Position numbers and translations under genes: made by a program. This document shows, piece by piece, positions 16,067-23,872 of a DNA stretch of 23,872 nt (positions are counted from its first letter, which is position 1; each line of letters begins with the position of its first letter). Source of the DNA: CAZEER01 sp964511215 (GTDB lineage: Bacteria > Fidelibacterota > Marinisomatia > Marinisomatales > UBA1611). The notes beneath the pieces are model-generated. The model was not told the DNA's origin, made no database searches, and saw nothing but the letters and a program-made list of their open reading frames with translations. The stretch spans positions 1-23,872 of the forward strand of contig CAZEER010000033.1 of NCBI GenBank assembly GCA_964511215.1, in the 5' to 3' direction.

Positions 16067-18316
16067 ATGACTATGTTAGATCACTTCTTCCGCTTAATAA
16101 TAAATAACCCCAAGACTACACTCTCTAGTGTTTTTGTTATTACACTTTTTCTTTCTTTATTTATTTCAAATCTAAAAATAGATTTTTCAATTGAACATTT
16201 GTTTTCTCAAAATGATCCAAGTGTCGAAAAATATTTTTCATTCAGAGAGACTTTTGGACGAGAGGATAATATAATAACCATCATTTATAAACCAAAAAAT
16301 ATTTATCAAAAAGATCTTTATATAGAACTAGAAGAATTAGTATATAGCATTGAAGGATTAGATGGCATAAAAAATGTCGCATCTATTTTCAGCTTAAGCG
16401 ATATAGATCTAAATGCATGGCTGGGAGATTTATATGGTGAATTTTCAAAGTGGGATAAAGACATAATTTTAAAAAAATTACAATACATACAAAAAGACCC
16501 AACAATTGGGTCCAGAATACTATCTAAAGATCTACAGTATGGTTCAATAGTTATTACTCTAGATGATAATGCAAACAATCATAAAAGGCGTACCAGTTTA
16601 CTTGAAGAAATTAAAATATTAACATACGACACTTCTCCAGAATGGATATTCTCTGGGGTCTCTGTTTTAAGAAGCGAATATGTCCGCTACATGTTACGTG
16701 ATAATTTTCTTTTTCTTCCTCCTATAGCCTTTCTACTTATTTCCATACTTAGTTTTATTTTTCGAAACTGGGTCTATGTTTTTCTACCTATATTGACAGT
16801 CCTTGTTACTGTAATATGGCTGCTTGGTATTATGGGCATGGCTGGATTAGAAATAAATATTATGACCTATATTGTTCCAACTCTTCTTTTCATTATTGGT
16901 ATAGGCGACGCCATTCATATTCAAGCAAGGTTTAGAGAAAATTTTACTAAAAATTCATCCAATCCTGTTGAGGCAATGTTCCAGACCATGTGCCAAATGT
17001 CAAGAGTTATATTTTTAACCAGTGTAACAACTGCAATTGGGTTCCTCGCGTTGATGACAACTTCGATTACGATTGTTCAAGAATTTGGGATGGAGATATC
17101 TATTGGGGTTATGATCGCATGGCTTGTCTCCATATTAGTTGTCCCATCTGGAATTTTATTTTTCAAACGATTCCAATTTAGAAGAAAAGATTCCTTCCAA
17201 CCTTTCCTATCTTGGTTATCAAATACTATTCCAAATTACCCGTGGCTATTTATTATTATTCCTAGTTTAGTGGCAGGAACTTGTATATATAAGATCAAAG
17301 ATATTTCTACAAACTCATCTCTAATGGAAGACCTAAGACCAAAAAATAAATTATATCAAGATCTTAAGCTGACAGAAAAATATTTTGGTGGAGTGCTGCC
17401 CTTTGAAGTTTTAATAAAAATCAAGCCTGATAAGTATGGGGAAAGTAAATCTGTTCTTGAACCAGAAATTTTACAACTTTCTAAAAATGTTGAGCAATTA
17501 CTCAAAACTGAATTAAAAAGTAGTAGATTTTTTTCTATTAATAATCTGCTTGAATCGGCCAAACGGATACGGTCAAAAAATGCCGAAATAATAAGTGAAA
17601 AAAGTTTAATAAAACAGATTATTGAAAACCAATCAACTGAACAAATTAAACTAGTAAATGATGAACAAAGTATCCTTAGAATAACAGGACTTATTGAAGA
17701 TAAAACATCTAATGATATGAAACACATTTATACTAAACTGGACTCAATCTCCAAAAATTTTCCTAGCTATGTTACTATAGACTATACTGGTACAACCGTT
17801 GTAGCACTAAAAACAAATGACTACCTCGTACAATCATTAGTTAATAGCCTGGGTCTGGCATTGATATTGATTAGTATTATCATGGCATTTATGTTCCGAG
17901 CTAATTCAATTCTTTTCGCAAGTCTTATAACAAACCTGATTCCTATCTTCACGGTGCTAGGGCTCCTCGCATGGATAGGAGTTTCTATACGACCACCCAC
18001 GGCAATGACTTTCGCAGTTGCTCTTGGAATTGCCGTTGATGACAGTTTGCATTTTTTGCTTCGCTATAGAAAGGAACTAGGATCTGGTCACAATCGTGTA
18101 GAAGCTATAAAGGCTACTATAATGCACACTGGTTCGGCCTTATTAATTACCACATCGGTACTGGTTGTAGGTTTTTCTGTTCTCTTACTATCCGCATTCC
18201 TACCTACATATCAATTTGGGCTCCTATCTGCAGGAATGATTGGCACTGCTTTGCTTTGTGATCTTACACTATTGCCTGCTCTGTGTTTATTATTACCAAA
18301 CCCAAACAAAGAATAA
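16067..18316 (+). CDS. MMPL/RND-superfamily exporter
   Basis: An inner-membrane proton-driven exporter of the MMPL/COG1033 branch of the RND superfamily, whose members often move lipids or other hydrophobic molecules. The 749 residues show the duplicated layout. TM1 (about 18-34) is followed by a periplasmic domain to about 212, then TM2-6 (about 214-362). TM7 (about 391-410) leads into a second periplasmic domain to about 588, then TM8-12 (591-740). The conserved acidic TM4/TM10 motifs are GIGDAIHIQARFRE with D281 and GIAVDDSLHFLLRYR with D658/D659, the expected proton-relay residues. The small periplasmic loops and total length separate it from AcrB-type pumps of about 1040 aa. An alternative ATG lies two codons in (16073). 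It opens the cluster and is 32 nt before the barrel gene. The substrate is unknown. Confidence 0.9.
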   Translation: MTMLDHFFRLIINNPKTTLSSVFVITLFLSLFISNLKIDFSIEHLFSQNDPSVEKYFSFRETFGREDNIITIIYKPKNIYQKDLYIELEELVYSIEGLDGIKNVASIFSLSDIDLNAWLGDLYGEFSKWDKDIILKKLQYIQKDPTIGSRILSKDLQYGSIVITLDDNANNHKRRTSLLEEIKILTYDTSPEWIFSGVSVLRSEYVRYMLRDNFLFLPPIAFLLISILSFIFRNWVYVFLPILTVLVTVIWLLGIMGMAGLEINIMTYIVPTLLFIIGIGDAIHIQARFRENFTKNSSNPVEAMFQTMCQMSRVIFLTSVTTAIGFLALMTTSITIVQEFGMEISIGVMIAWLVSILVVPSGILFFKRFQFRRKDSFQPFLSWLSNTIPNYPWLFIIIPSLVAGTCIYKIKDISTNSSLMEDLRPKNKLYQDLKLTEKYFGGVLPFEVLIKIKPDKYGESKSVLEPEILQLSKNVEQLLKTELKSSRFFSINNLLESAKRIRSKNAEIISEKSLIKQIIENQSTEQIKLVNDEQSILRITGLIEDKTSNDMKHIYTKLDSISKNFPSYVTIDYTGTTVVALKTNDYLVQSLVNSLGLALILISIIMAFMFRANSILFASLITNLIPIFTVLGLLAWIGVSIRPPTAMTFAVALGIAVDDSLHFLLRYRKELGSGHNRVEAIKATIMHTGSALLITTSVLVVGFSVLLLSAFLPTYQFGLLSAGMIGTALLCDLTLLPALCLLLPNPNKE

Positions 18317-18348
18317 TTTTTATTTACAAAGATCAATAATATCAAATT

Positions 18349-19428
18349 ATGTATTATATCAAATACATAGCATTAGTAATTGCTCTAAATTCCATTATAG
18401 TATGCCAAGCTCTATCAATTAAAGGAATACTTATTCTAAGTAGTCTAACCAGCAATGACATCCCAGATAATTGGTCATATTATGAATCAAGCTTGAACTA
18501 TATACCTACATTATCTGTTAAAAAAGAACTATCAAACAAAGGCCTATTAGATATTGAATGGTCATACTACTTAAAACGAGATTACACAGGCGATTCTCTC
18601 TATAATAATATTGAAAAGCAACACCGTCTTTGGGCACGGTATTCAAATGAAAAACTAGAAACACGATTAGGTCTCCAAAAAATTATATTTGGTCCAACAC
18701 AAGTTCTTCGCCCTCTTTCCTGGTTTGACACATTTGACATAAAGGATCCAACCGGCCAGACTAATGGAGTAGAAGCATTTAGACTCAAATGGTTTCCTTC
18801 AAATAATATTTCAGTATGGTACTGGTTAATAAATAATGATTTGGACACTTTATCCTATGGTGGGAGAACCGAACTCTCCTCATCTATTGGTGAACTTGGT
18901 TTTACATTACACTTAGATCCTTCAAATGCAAAACAGACTATTGGACAAATAGGTATCCCAATAAATGATTCTCATACGAGACTAGCTATCGATTACAGAT
19001 TTGATGGTTTTATTGGTTTTTGGAATGAAAGTGCACTAATCAAATCTGAAAAATCACAAATTATGTTATCAACAGTAGGAGCAGACTATACTATACCAGT
19101 AGCTAATGGGATTTTAGTAACGACTGAAACAATGTATATCTCAAATAAATATCAACCTCAAAATATAAATAAAAACTACACTGCAATCATGGCAAGTTTG
19201 CCTATTGGTATCATACACATGGCTATGTATATATCTCAATTTGACTGGGCAGAAAAAAAAATCTATCATTATTTACGTTGGAACAGTACCTTTGACAACT
19301 ATAGCTTGAATATGATACTGTCACTAAATCCAAAAAGAAATGAATATAATATACAAGAAAGTCCACTCCCAGAATCGCTCTCTGGATTTGGTTCGGGTAT
19401 ACAATTTATGTTTATCTACAATCACTGA
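18349..19428 (+). CDS. predicted outer-membrane beta-barrel protein
   Basis: A probable outer-membrane barrel or porin-like protein of unknown specificity. Residues 1-21 look like a signal peptide (MYYIKYIALVIALN... ending CQALS). The rest of the 359 residues alternates polar and hydrophobic positions with many aromatic residues, as in barrel strands, for example HRLWARYSNEKLETRLGLQK and RLAIDYRFDGFIGFWNESAL. The segment GLQKIIFGPTQVLRPLSWFD at about 107-126, followed by a DPTG turn and FRLKWFP, resembles the inward-folded 'R.G.Q...G' motif of DUF1302-like and other porins. The protein ends QFMFIYNH; the penultimate strand is aromatic though the last residue is not. It sits 32 nt after the RND gene and 9 nt before the ABC ATPase. 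The barrel assignment is inferred from composition and context, not a firm family match. Confidence 0.65.
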   Translation: MYYIKYIALVIALNSIIVCQALSIKGILILSSLTSNDIPDNWSYYESSLNYIPTLSVKKELSNKGLLDIEWSYYLKRDYTGDSLYNNIEKQHRLWARYSNEKLETRLGLQKIIFGPTQVLRPLSWFDTFDIKDPTGQTNGVEAFRLKWFPSNNISVWYWLINNDLDTLSYGGRTELSSSIGELGFTLHLDPSNAKQTIGQIGIPINDSHTRLAIDYRFDGFIGFWNESALIKSEKSQIMLSTVGADYTIPVANGILVTTETMYISNKYQPQNINKNYTAIMASLPIGIIHMAMYISQFDWAEKKIYHYLRWNSTFDNYSLNMILSLNPKRNEYNIQESPLPESLSGFGSGIQFMFIYNH

Positions 19429-19437
19429 GGAAATAAT

Positions 19438-20145
19438 ATGGAGAACAATACTGTAATCTCAATACAAAATCTAGTGAAACGATTCCCAGTAGGTGGAAAT
19501 TTTTTTACTGCCTTAAAAAATGTGGATCTCAACCTTCACAAAGGTGAATTTACTGGTCTTGTAGGTCCATCTGGATCAGGAAAAACAACCTTGTTAAATA
19601 TTATAGGAGGATTAGACTCTGCGAGCGAAGGGAGAGTCCGTGTTTTAGATCAGTCATTAGATAACACTACCCATAACGAGCGTGCGAAACTGCGCCGAAA
19701 ATATATGGGATTTATATTTCAAAGTTATAACCTGCTACCAGTATACACGGTTTTTGAAAACATAGAACTACCGCTCATACTAAATAAAATAGACCCAACC
19801 GAAAGAATAAAAAAGGTTAATCAAGCAATCGAATGGGTAGGGCTAACCGATAAACGTGATTCAAGGCCTAACATGCTTAGTGGGGGAGAATGCCAGAGAA
19901 CAGCAATTGCCAGAGCCCTTGTTCACCAGCCGGTACTTGTAATGGCTGATGAACCTACCGCTAACCTGGATGCCGAGAACTCTCATAATATCATGAAAAT
20001 ACTCACAAAACTTAATGACGAGCTTGACACATCTTTCGTTTTCGCTACTCATGATGAAAAAATAATGGGTTATTTAAAACGTATTATTCGTTTAGAAGAT
20101 GGAAACATTATTAAAGATGAAAAAACAAAAAAGGAGCATGTTTAA
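19438..20145 (+). CDS. ABC transporter ATPase, LolD/MacB type
   Basis: The ATP-hydrolysing subunit of a type VII (MacB/LolCDE-like) transporter, peripheral on the cytoplasmic side of the inner membrane. Walker A is GPSGSGKT at 43-50, the Q-loop Gln is Q95 (GFIFQSYNLLP), the signature is LSGGE at 147-151, Walker B is VLVMADEPTANLD with D171/E172, and the switch His is H205. The FQSYNLLP and DEPTANLD wording is characteristic of the LolD/FtsE/MacB subgroup. At 235 aa it is full length. The signature continues CQR where QQR is usual. A good Shine-Dalgarno (GAGGA) lies 6 nt before the ATG, and its TAA overlaps the next ATG by 1 nt (TAATG). The mechanotransmission mode of the family implies its permeases drive periplasmic work instead of moving solutes through the membrane. 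Confidence 0.93.
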   Translation: MENNTVISIQNLVKRFPVGGNFFTALKNVDLNLHKGEFTGLVGPSGSGKTTLLNIIGGLDSASEGRVRVLDQSLDNTTHNERAKLRRKYMGFIFQSYNLLPVYTVFENIELPLILNKIDPTERIKKVNQAIEWVGLTDKRDSRPNMLSGGECQRTAIARALVHQPVLVMADEPTANLDAENSHNIMKILTKLNDELDTSFVFATHDEKIMGYLKRIIRLEDGNIIKDEKTKKEHV

Positions 20146-21320
20146 TGTTATTTAAGATAGCATTAAAAAATTTGTTAGGAGCCCGACTCAGAACTTTTTT
20201 AAATGTTTTTGTCACATCAATATCATTTTTTATGATCATTTTCATGACAGGCTTATATGATGGCATGCGCCAACATGCTAAACAAGTCACAATTGATACA
20301 GAAATTGCTGGTGGTGCTTATTGGCATCCATTATATGATCCAATGGAACCAATGTTATTTGAAGATTCTCATTCCGTTTTACCACCAGAGATTGAATCCT
20401 TGGTCAAAGAGAAAAAAGCTGTTCCAATACTCGTAAGCCAAGCAGCAATCTATCCTAATGGTCGAATCATGCCAGTCATTATGAAAGGAATTGACCCTAG
20501 ACAAAATATTGTAAATATGCCAACTGAAAGTCTATCCAAAAACAAAGATGTAAACATACCTGTATTAATTGGTAAGGGAATGGCAAATAATGCAAAGTTA
20601 AACATCGGTGATTCTTTTACTATCCGATGGATTGACTCTGATGGTACATATGATGCTGATGAAGGAACGGTTGTACATATAATGGACACCGAAAACTTTA
20701 AACTAGATATCGGGAATATCTGGATCCCAATTACAAAGGCTCAAGAAATGTTAGAAATGAAAAATCAGGCTACCTATGTTTCTTATGCTAAAGAAGAACC
20801 AAGAGTAAACAATTCTGGAACATGGATTCATAGAGATGTAGACTATTTGATTCAGGATATTGAAGCAGCTATTGAGGCAGATAAACCAAGTATTCAGATT
20901 ATGTTTGCAATTCTCTTATCATTAGCTGCAATGGGTATATTTAATGCTCAGGTCTTATCAATTTTCAGACGTGGAAAAGAGATTGGGACATTGATGGCTC
21001 TTGGAATGACACGAACAAGGGTTGTTGGCCTTTTTACAGTGGAGGGTGGTATCAATGCTGTTTTAGCTTCAGCATTAACAGTATTCCCTTTTGGCGTAAT
21101 TCTTTGGTGGACAGCAGAACATGGTATTCCTATGCCTATGGATTATACGGAAATGGGATTTATTATAGCGGAAAAACTTATTCCTGTATACTCTATGGGC
21201 CTAATCATCAGCACAACAATTTTAGTTTTTTTTATTGTAATTATTGTCAGTTATTTACCATCAAGGCGCATTGCTAAAATGAAACCCACAGATGCTTTGA
21301 GAGGAAAAACAGTCACATGA
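20145..21320 (+). CDS. FtsX/MacB-type ABC permease, first of two
   Basis: A LolC/LolE-like membrane subunit of the adjacent ABC system. Four transmembrane helices are predicted at about 18-39, 250-272, 301-322 and 346-370. A periplasmic MacB-PCD-type domain of about 210 residues lies between TM1 and TM2. Characteristic sequence follows TM2, RRGKEIGTLMALGMTR (275-290), the coupling segment contacting the ATPase. The C-terminus has YLPSRRIAKMKPTDALRG, also typical of the family. The N-terminus starts with an amphipathic KIALKNLLGARLRTFLN. The length is 391 aa. AAGGAG lies 8 nt before the ATG, inside the ATPase gene. Its TGA overlaps the next ATG by 4 nt. Whether the cargo is lipoprotein, lipid or another envelope component is not shown. 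Confidence 0.9.
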   Translation: MLFKIALKNLLGARLRTFLNVFVTSISFFMIIFMTGLYDGMRQHAKQVTIDTEIAGGAYWHPLYDPMEPMLFEDSHSVLPPEIESLVKEKKAVPILVSQAAIYPNGRIMPVIMKGIDPRQNIVNMPTESLSKNKDVNIPVLIGKGMANNAKLNIGDSFTIRWIDSDGTYDADEGTVVHIMDTENFKLDIGNIWIPITKAQEMLEMKNQATYVSYAKEEPRVNNSGTWIHRDVDYLIQDIEAAIEADKPSIQIMFAILLSLAAMGIFNAQVLSIFRRGKEIGTLMALGMTRTRVVGLFTVEGGINAVLASALTVFPFGVILWWTAEHGIPMPMDYTEMGFIIAEKLIPVYSMGLIISTTILVFFIVIIVSYLPSRRIAKMKPTDALRGKTVT

Positions 21321-22603
21321 TACATTTCCTTACTAAAGGTCTTTTACGGGATCGTTCTCGAAGCCTATTTCCTGTTATCATTATTACAATAACTGTAACC
21401 ATTGTCATCTTCGCTATTGGTTTCATGAAAGGCTCGATGAATAATGTGTTTTTAGATACTGCTGTTATTATTTCAGGGCATGAAAAAGTAGTGACTCGCG
21501 CCTATAAAGAAGAGATTCAAATGCTTCCAAATGATCTTGCTCTATTGGATGTTGATCAATTAATAATCAATCTAAAGAAAGAATATCCAGACCATTTTTG
21601 GAGCCCCAGAATAACGTTTGGTGGGCTATTAGATATACCTGGAAAAACTGGTGAAACAAGAGATCAAGGATCGGTTATTGCCTTGGGAATTGATTTACTC
21701 AATAAGAATTCACGCATGACTGAGATCTGGGGACTTGATAAAAGGCTAGTCCAAGGAAGACTCCCAAAAACTTCTGATGAAGTATTGATAAGCCAAAAAT
21801 TAGCAACAAAACTAAATATTTCCATTGGAGATACAGCAACCTATATCGGGACCACAATGCACAATGCATTTACAACATATAATTTTTCTGTAGCGGGGAC
21901 ATTTGATCTCCGCAAGGGACAGGCAGATAAACAAATGATGCTTGTTGATATTTCTGGGGCCCAAGAAGCTTTAGACATGGAGAATGCAGCATCCGAAATA
22001 TTTGGATTTACTCATTCTCTATTCTATGATGATGATAAAGCAGTCAGTCTCCGATCAAATTATAATAATAGCTATTCTGATACATCTGATATCTTCAGCC
22101 CAATTATGATGGCATTACGTGACTCTAGCCAGCAAATGGGTACCATGGTTGATTTCGTTGATGCATTTTTAATGATTATTGGAGGAGTCTTTTTAATTAT
22201 CGTTACCATAGTCCTTTGGAATATGGGGCTTATGAATGGGCTTAGACGACATGGTGAATTCGGTTTACGTCTTGCAATGGGAGAATCAAAAGGGGATGTC
22301 TATCGCTCAATGATCATTGAAGCTGTTCTCATTGGATTTGTTGGTACAATTATTGGTACAAGTATAGGTTTAACCCTAACATATTATTTCCAAGAATACG
22401 GTATTGATTATTCTGAGGTAGTGTCAACTATGTCAACAACATCTATGGTAATGCCAAATGTATTCTATGCAAAGGTTACCCCAGATCTATACTATATCGG
22501 ATTTGTTCCAGGAGTAGTCGCCACTGTACTCGGGACTATGTTAGCAGGAATCGCTATATACAAACGTGAAATGGCACAACTATTTAAGGAACTTGAAGCA
22601 TGA
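21317..22603 (+). CDS. FtsX/MacB-type ABC permease, second of two
   Basis: The second, distinct permease of the ABC system, presumably forming a heterodimer with the preceding one as LolC and LolE do. Transmembrane helices are predicted at about 17-37, 282-303, 332-356 and 391-414. The periplasmic domain between TM1 and TM2 is about 245 residues, some 35 longer than in its partner, and contains the family's strand-helix pattern (EVLISQKLATKLNISIGDTA at 155-174). The coupling segment after TM2 is NGLRRHGEFGLRLAMGESKG. Its C-terminus, YKREMAQLFKELEA, lacks the usual P-(T/I)-DALR ending that the partner retains. The length is 428 aa. It overlaps both neighbours by 4 nt (ATGA at each junction), so the three cistrons are probably translationally coupled. 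A GAGAGGA about 11 nt upstream may serve as ribosome binding site. Confidence 0.9.
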   Translation: MIHFLTKGLLRDRSRSLFPVIIITITVTIVIFAIGFMKGSMNNVFLDTAVIISGHEKVVTRAYKEEIQMLPNDLALLDVDQLIINLKKEYPDHFWSPRITFGGLLDIPGKTGETRDQGSVIALGIDLLNKNSRMTEIWGLDKRLVQGRLPKTSDEVLISQKLATKLNISIGDTATYIGTTMHNAFTTYNFSVAGTFDLRKGQADKQMMLVDISGAQEALDMENAASEIFGFTHSLFYDDDKAVSLRSNYNNSYSDTSDIFSPIMMALRDSSQQMGTMVDFVDAFLMIIGGVFLIIVTIVLWNMGLMNGLRRHGEFGLRLAMGESKGDVYRSMIIEAVLIGFVGTIIGTSIGLTLTYYFQEYGIDYSEVVSTMSTTSMVMPNVFYAKVTPDLYYIGFVPGVVATVLGTMLAGIAIYKREMAQLFKELEA

Positions 22604-23340
22604 AAAAAATACTTATATATATTATATCTTTATCATTCCTAACTAGTCAAGCTGAGAATATAACCGTTGATGAAATCATCACAAGAATAGATAAAAACCT
22701 AAATGCAAAAAGTAGAATTCTAACAAGTAAAATGGTTGTACATGGTAGACGATCGAGTCGCACGATTGAATCTAAAAATTGGGTCATAGGAACTGATAAA
22801 TCTTTTACTAAATATCTTTCACCAGCAAGAGAAAAAGGAATGAAAATGTTGAAATTGGGTGATAAACTTTGGACCTATTCACCCCAAACAGATCGGGTAA
22901 TTCAAATATCTGGTCACATGCTTCGCCAGTCTGTTATGGGATCAGATATGTCATACAACGATATGATGGAGGATCGTCCTATCAAAGAAATTTATACATC
23001 AACTATATCTGGATCAGAAATATTAGCTGATAGAGATCATTGGGTTATAACTATGGAAGCGAAAGTAAAAGGTCTCCCATACCCAAAACGCAAGGCTTGG
23101 ATTGATAAAGAATATTTTTTACCTGTAAAAGAGGAGCTATACGCTAAAAGTGGTAAGCTATTAAAGACAACTACATTGAGTGATTTTAAAAAAATACAGG
23201 ACCGTTGGTTTCCCTCAAAATATAAATATAAAGATGAGCTAAAAAGAAATAGCAAAGGAACTGAGTGGATTATTGATGAAGTTGAGTTTAATACGGATAT
23301 ACCAGAATCACGTTTTTCGAAAGCGCTACTTAGAAAATAA
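22600..23340 (+). CDS. periplasmic LolA-like outer-membrane lipoprotein-sorting protein
   Basis: A secreted carrier-fold protein of the LolA-like group (COG2834/PF17131 type). The LolA fold is a half-open barrel that shields acyl chains in the periplasm. Residues 1-18 are a signal peptide (ISLSFLTSQA) without a lipobox Cys, so the mature protein is probably soluble. The family pattern is strong: KYLSPAREKGMKMLKLGDKL at 71-90, then WTYSPQTDRVIQISGHML and VMGSDMSYNDMM (to about 123). After that come PYPKRKAWIDKEYFLPVKEE and a C-terminal strand set ending DIPESRFSKALLRK. The length is 246 aa, longer than classical LolA (about 200), as is normal for this branch. It overlaps permease 2 by 4 nt, tying it to the ABC system. 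Its last 15 nt overlap the convergent methyltransferase gene. The exact cargo is unknown. Confidence 0.88.
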   Translation: MKKILIYIISLSFLTSQAENITVDEIITRIDKNLNAKSRILTSKMVVHGRRSSRTIESKNWVIGTDKSFTKYLSPAREKGMKMLKLGDKLWTYSPQTDRVIQISGHMLRQSVMGSDMSYNDMMEDRPIKEIYTSTISGSEILADRDHWVITMEAKVKGLPYPKRKAWIDKEYFLPVKEELYAKSGKLLKTTTLSDFKKIQDRWFPSKYKYKDELKRNSKGTEWIIDEVEFNTDIPESRFSKALLRK

Positions 23341-23872
23341 TACTATGTTTTCAATGTGCGGAGTATGTGGAAACATATCAACCATAACAGATCTCTTTAT
23401 CTCATATCCTTTTTCATGTAGTATCTTCGCATCTCTAGCCTGGGTAGTTGGATTACACGATACATAAACTATTTTTTTAGCCTTTAGTTTGGGTAAATAT
23501 TGTACCATGTCTGAATGCATCCCTGCGCGTGGAGGATCTACAATTATAATGTCCGGTTTTGGTATTCTTCTTGGGAGTTGCCCAGACTTAAAAAACGTGT
23601 CCAGATTTGCTTTTAAAAATTGAACATTTTCAATATTGTTCAAGTCAGCATTTCGCTCGGCATCTTCCAGCGCTGATCTAATAACCTCAAATCCATAAAT
23701 TTCTTTTGCTTTATCCGCTAAGAAAAGACCAATAGTTCCCGTACCACAATATAAATCATAAACTATTTCATCACCTTTAAAATCAATTAATTTTTTTACC
23801 TGTTGGTATAAAACCTCCCCCTGTATTGTATTTGTCTGAAAAAAAGAATTAGCAGATATTTCAAAGGTTAAG
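23326..23872 (-). CDS. RlmD/TrmA-type RNA uracil-C5 methyltransferase (5' part beyond window)
   Basis: The C-terminal 182 codons of an S-adenosylmethionine-dependent enzyme that methylates C5 of a uracil, most likely in 23S rRNA. Reading the minus strand from the window end, FEISANSFFQTN is the usual entry to the catalytic domain. Then come the SAM-binding motif DLYCGTGTIGLFLA, the acidic EIYGFEV and IIVDPPRAGMH. The nucleophilic Cys is in YVSCNPTTQARD, and the C-terminal general-base Glu is in FPHTPHIENIV. The wording closely resembles RlmD proteins annotated in Bacteroidota. The N-terminal TRAM domain and any FeS cysteines lie outside the window, so RlmD, RlmC or TrmA cannot be separated here and no symbol is given. 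A methionine at 23643 is internal, because conserved motifs continue upstream of it. It ends by overlapping the LolA-like gene by 15 nt. Confidence 0.9.
   Translation of the reverse strand, partial: LTFEISANSFFQTNTIQGEVLYQQVKKLIDFKGDEIVYDLYCGTGTIGLFLADKAKEIYGFEVIRSALEDAERNADLNNIENVQFLKANLDTFFKSGQLPRRIPKPDIIIVDPPRAGMHSDMVQYLPKLKAKKIVYVSCNPTTQARDAKILHEKGYEIKRSVMVDMFPHTPHIENIVLFSK

Noticed and set aside
17356..17727. A 123-codon minus-strand open frame within the RND gene
   Set aside because: It is antisense to the second periplasmic domain of a well-supported gene, has an Ile/Ser/Leu-rich translation, and has no neighbours on that strand.
19438..23340. Naming the ABC and LolA-like genes lolD, lolC, lolE and lolA
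   Set aside because: The families match, but the permeases and the longer LolA-like protein belong to broad groups including non-Lol systems, and the RND/barrel context suggests a different cargo. Symbols would overstate the evidence.
23641..23643. ATG at 23643 as the start of a 105-aa methyltransferase
   Set aside because: The frame continues upstream through DLYCGTGTIGLFLA and other essential motifs to the window edge, so this Met is internal.
1..23872. tRNA genes, CRISPR repeats, insertion sequences or phage genes
   Set aside because: All intergenic gaps are under 170 nt and show no cloverleaf arms, regularly spaced repeats or terminal inverted repeats, and no transposase, integrase or phage protein appears among the reading frames.

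Overview
The window is AT-rich bacterial chromosome, densely packed with protein genes on both strands. I see no tRNA, rRNA, CRISPR array, IS element or phage gene. Several features point to the FCB group: a DUF4835-type exported protein, a DUF2723 GT-C membrane protein, an RlmD-like methyltransferase with Bacteroidota-style motifs (DPPRAGMH, SCNPTTQARD), and AT-rich start regions mostly without Shine-Dalgarno sequences. Very low GC and short signal peptides ending in Q/SQ suggest a marine lineage such as Ca. Marinimicrobia (SAR406). That placement is inference, not proof.

Layout. (1) 1-2713, minus: cca (tRNA CCA-adding enzyme, HD domain) followed by a TolC-family outer-membrane efflux protein cut by the window start. 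(2) 2785-3633, plus: a lone DUF4835-like exported protein, whose 3' end overlaps the next block tail to tail. (3) 3603-13855, minus: valS, a DUF4139 exported protein, recG (TTG start), then after a 124-nt gap a 997-aa DUF2723 membrane glycosyltransferase-like protein and a family 2 glycosyltransferase. (4) 14023-23340, plus: an unrecognised membrane protein, a class IV PLP aminotransferase, then a tight six-gene envelope-transport cluster. (5) 23326-23872, minus: the 3' part of an RlmD/TrmA-type RNA uracil-C5 methyltransferase, cut by the window end.

The most interesting part is 16067-23340. It encodes an MMPL/RND exporter, a predicted outer-membrane beta-barrel, a LolD/MacB-like ATPase, two different LolC/E-like permeases and a periplasmic LolA-like protein. 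Gaps are 32 and 9 nt, then overlaps of 1, 4 and 4 nt. Together they could form an inner-membrane to outer-membrane lipid or lipoprotein export route: ABC extractor, periplasmic carrier, RND pump and outer-membrane barrel. The families are known. Their combination here and the cargo are not established by the sequence.

The remaining genes are mostly housekeeping (tRNA maturation, tRNA charging, recombination repair, rRNA methylation), plus an envelope glycosylation pair (DUF2723 and GT2). No gene-free stretch exceeds 170 nt.
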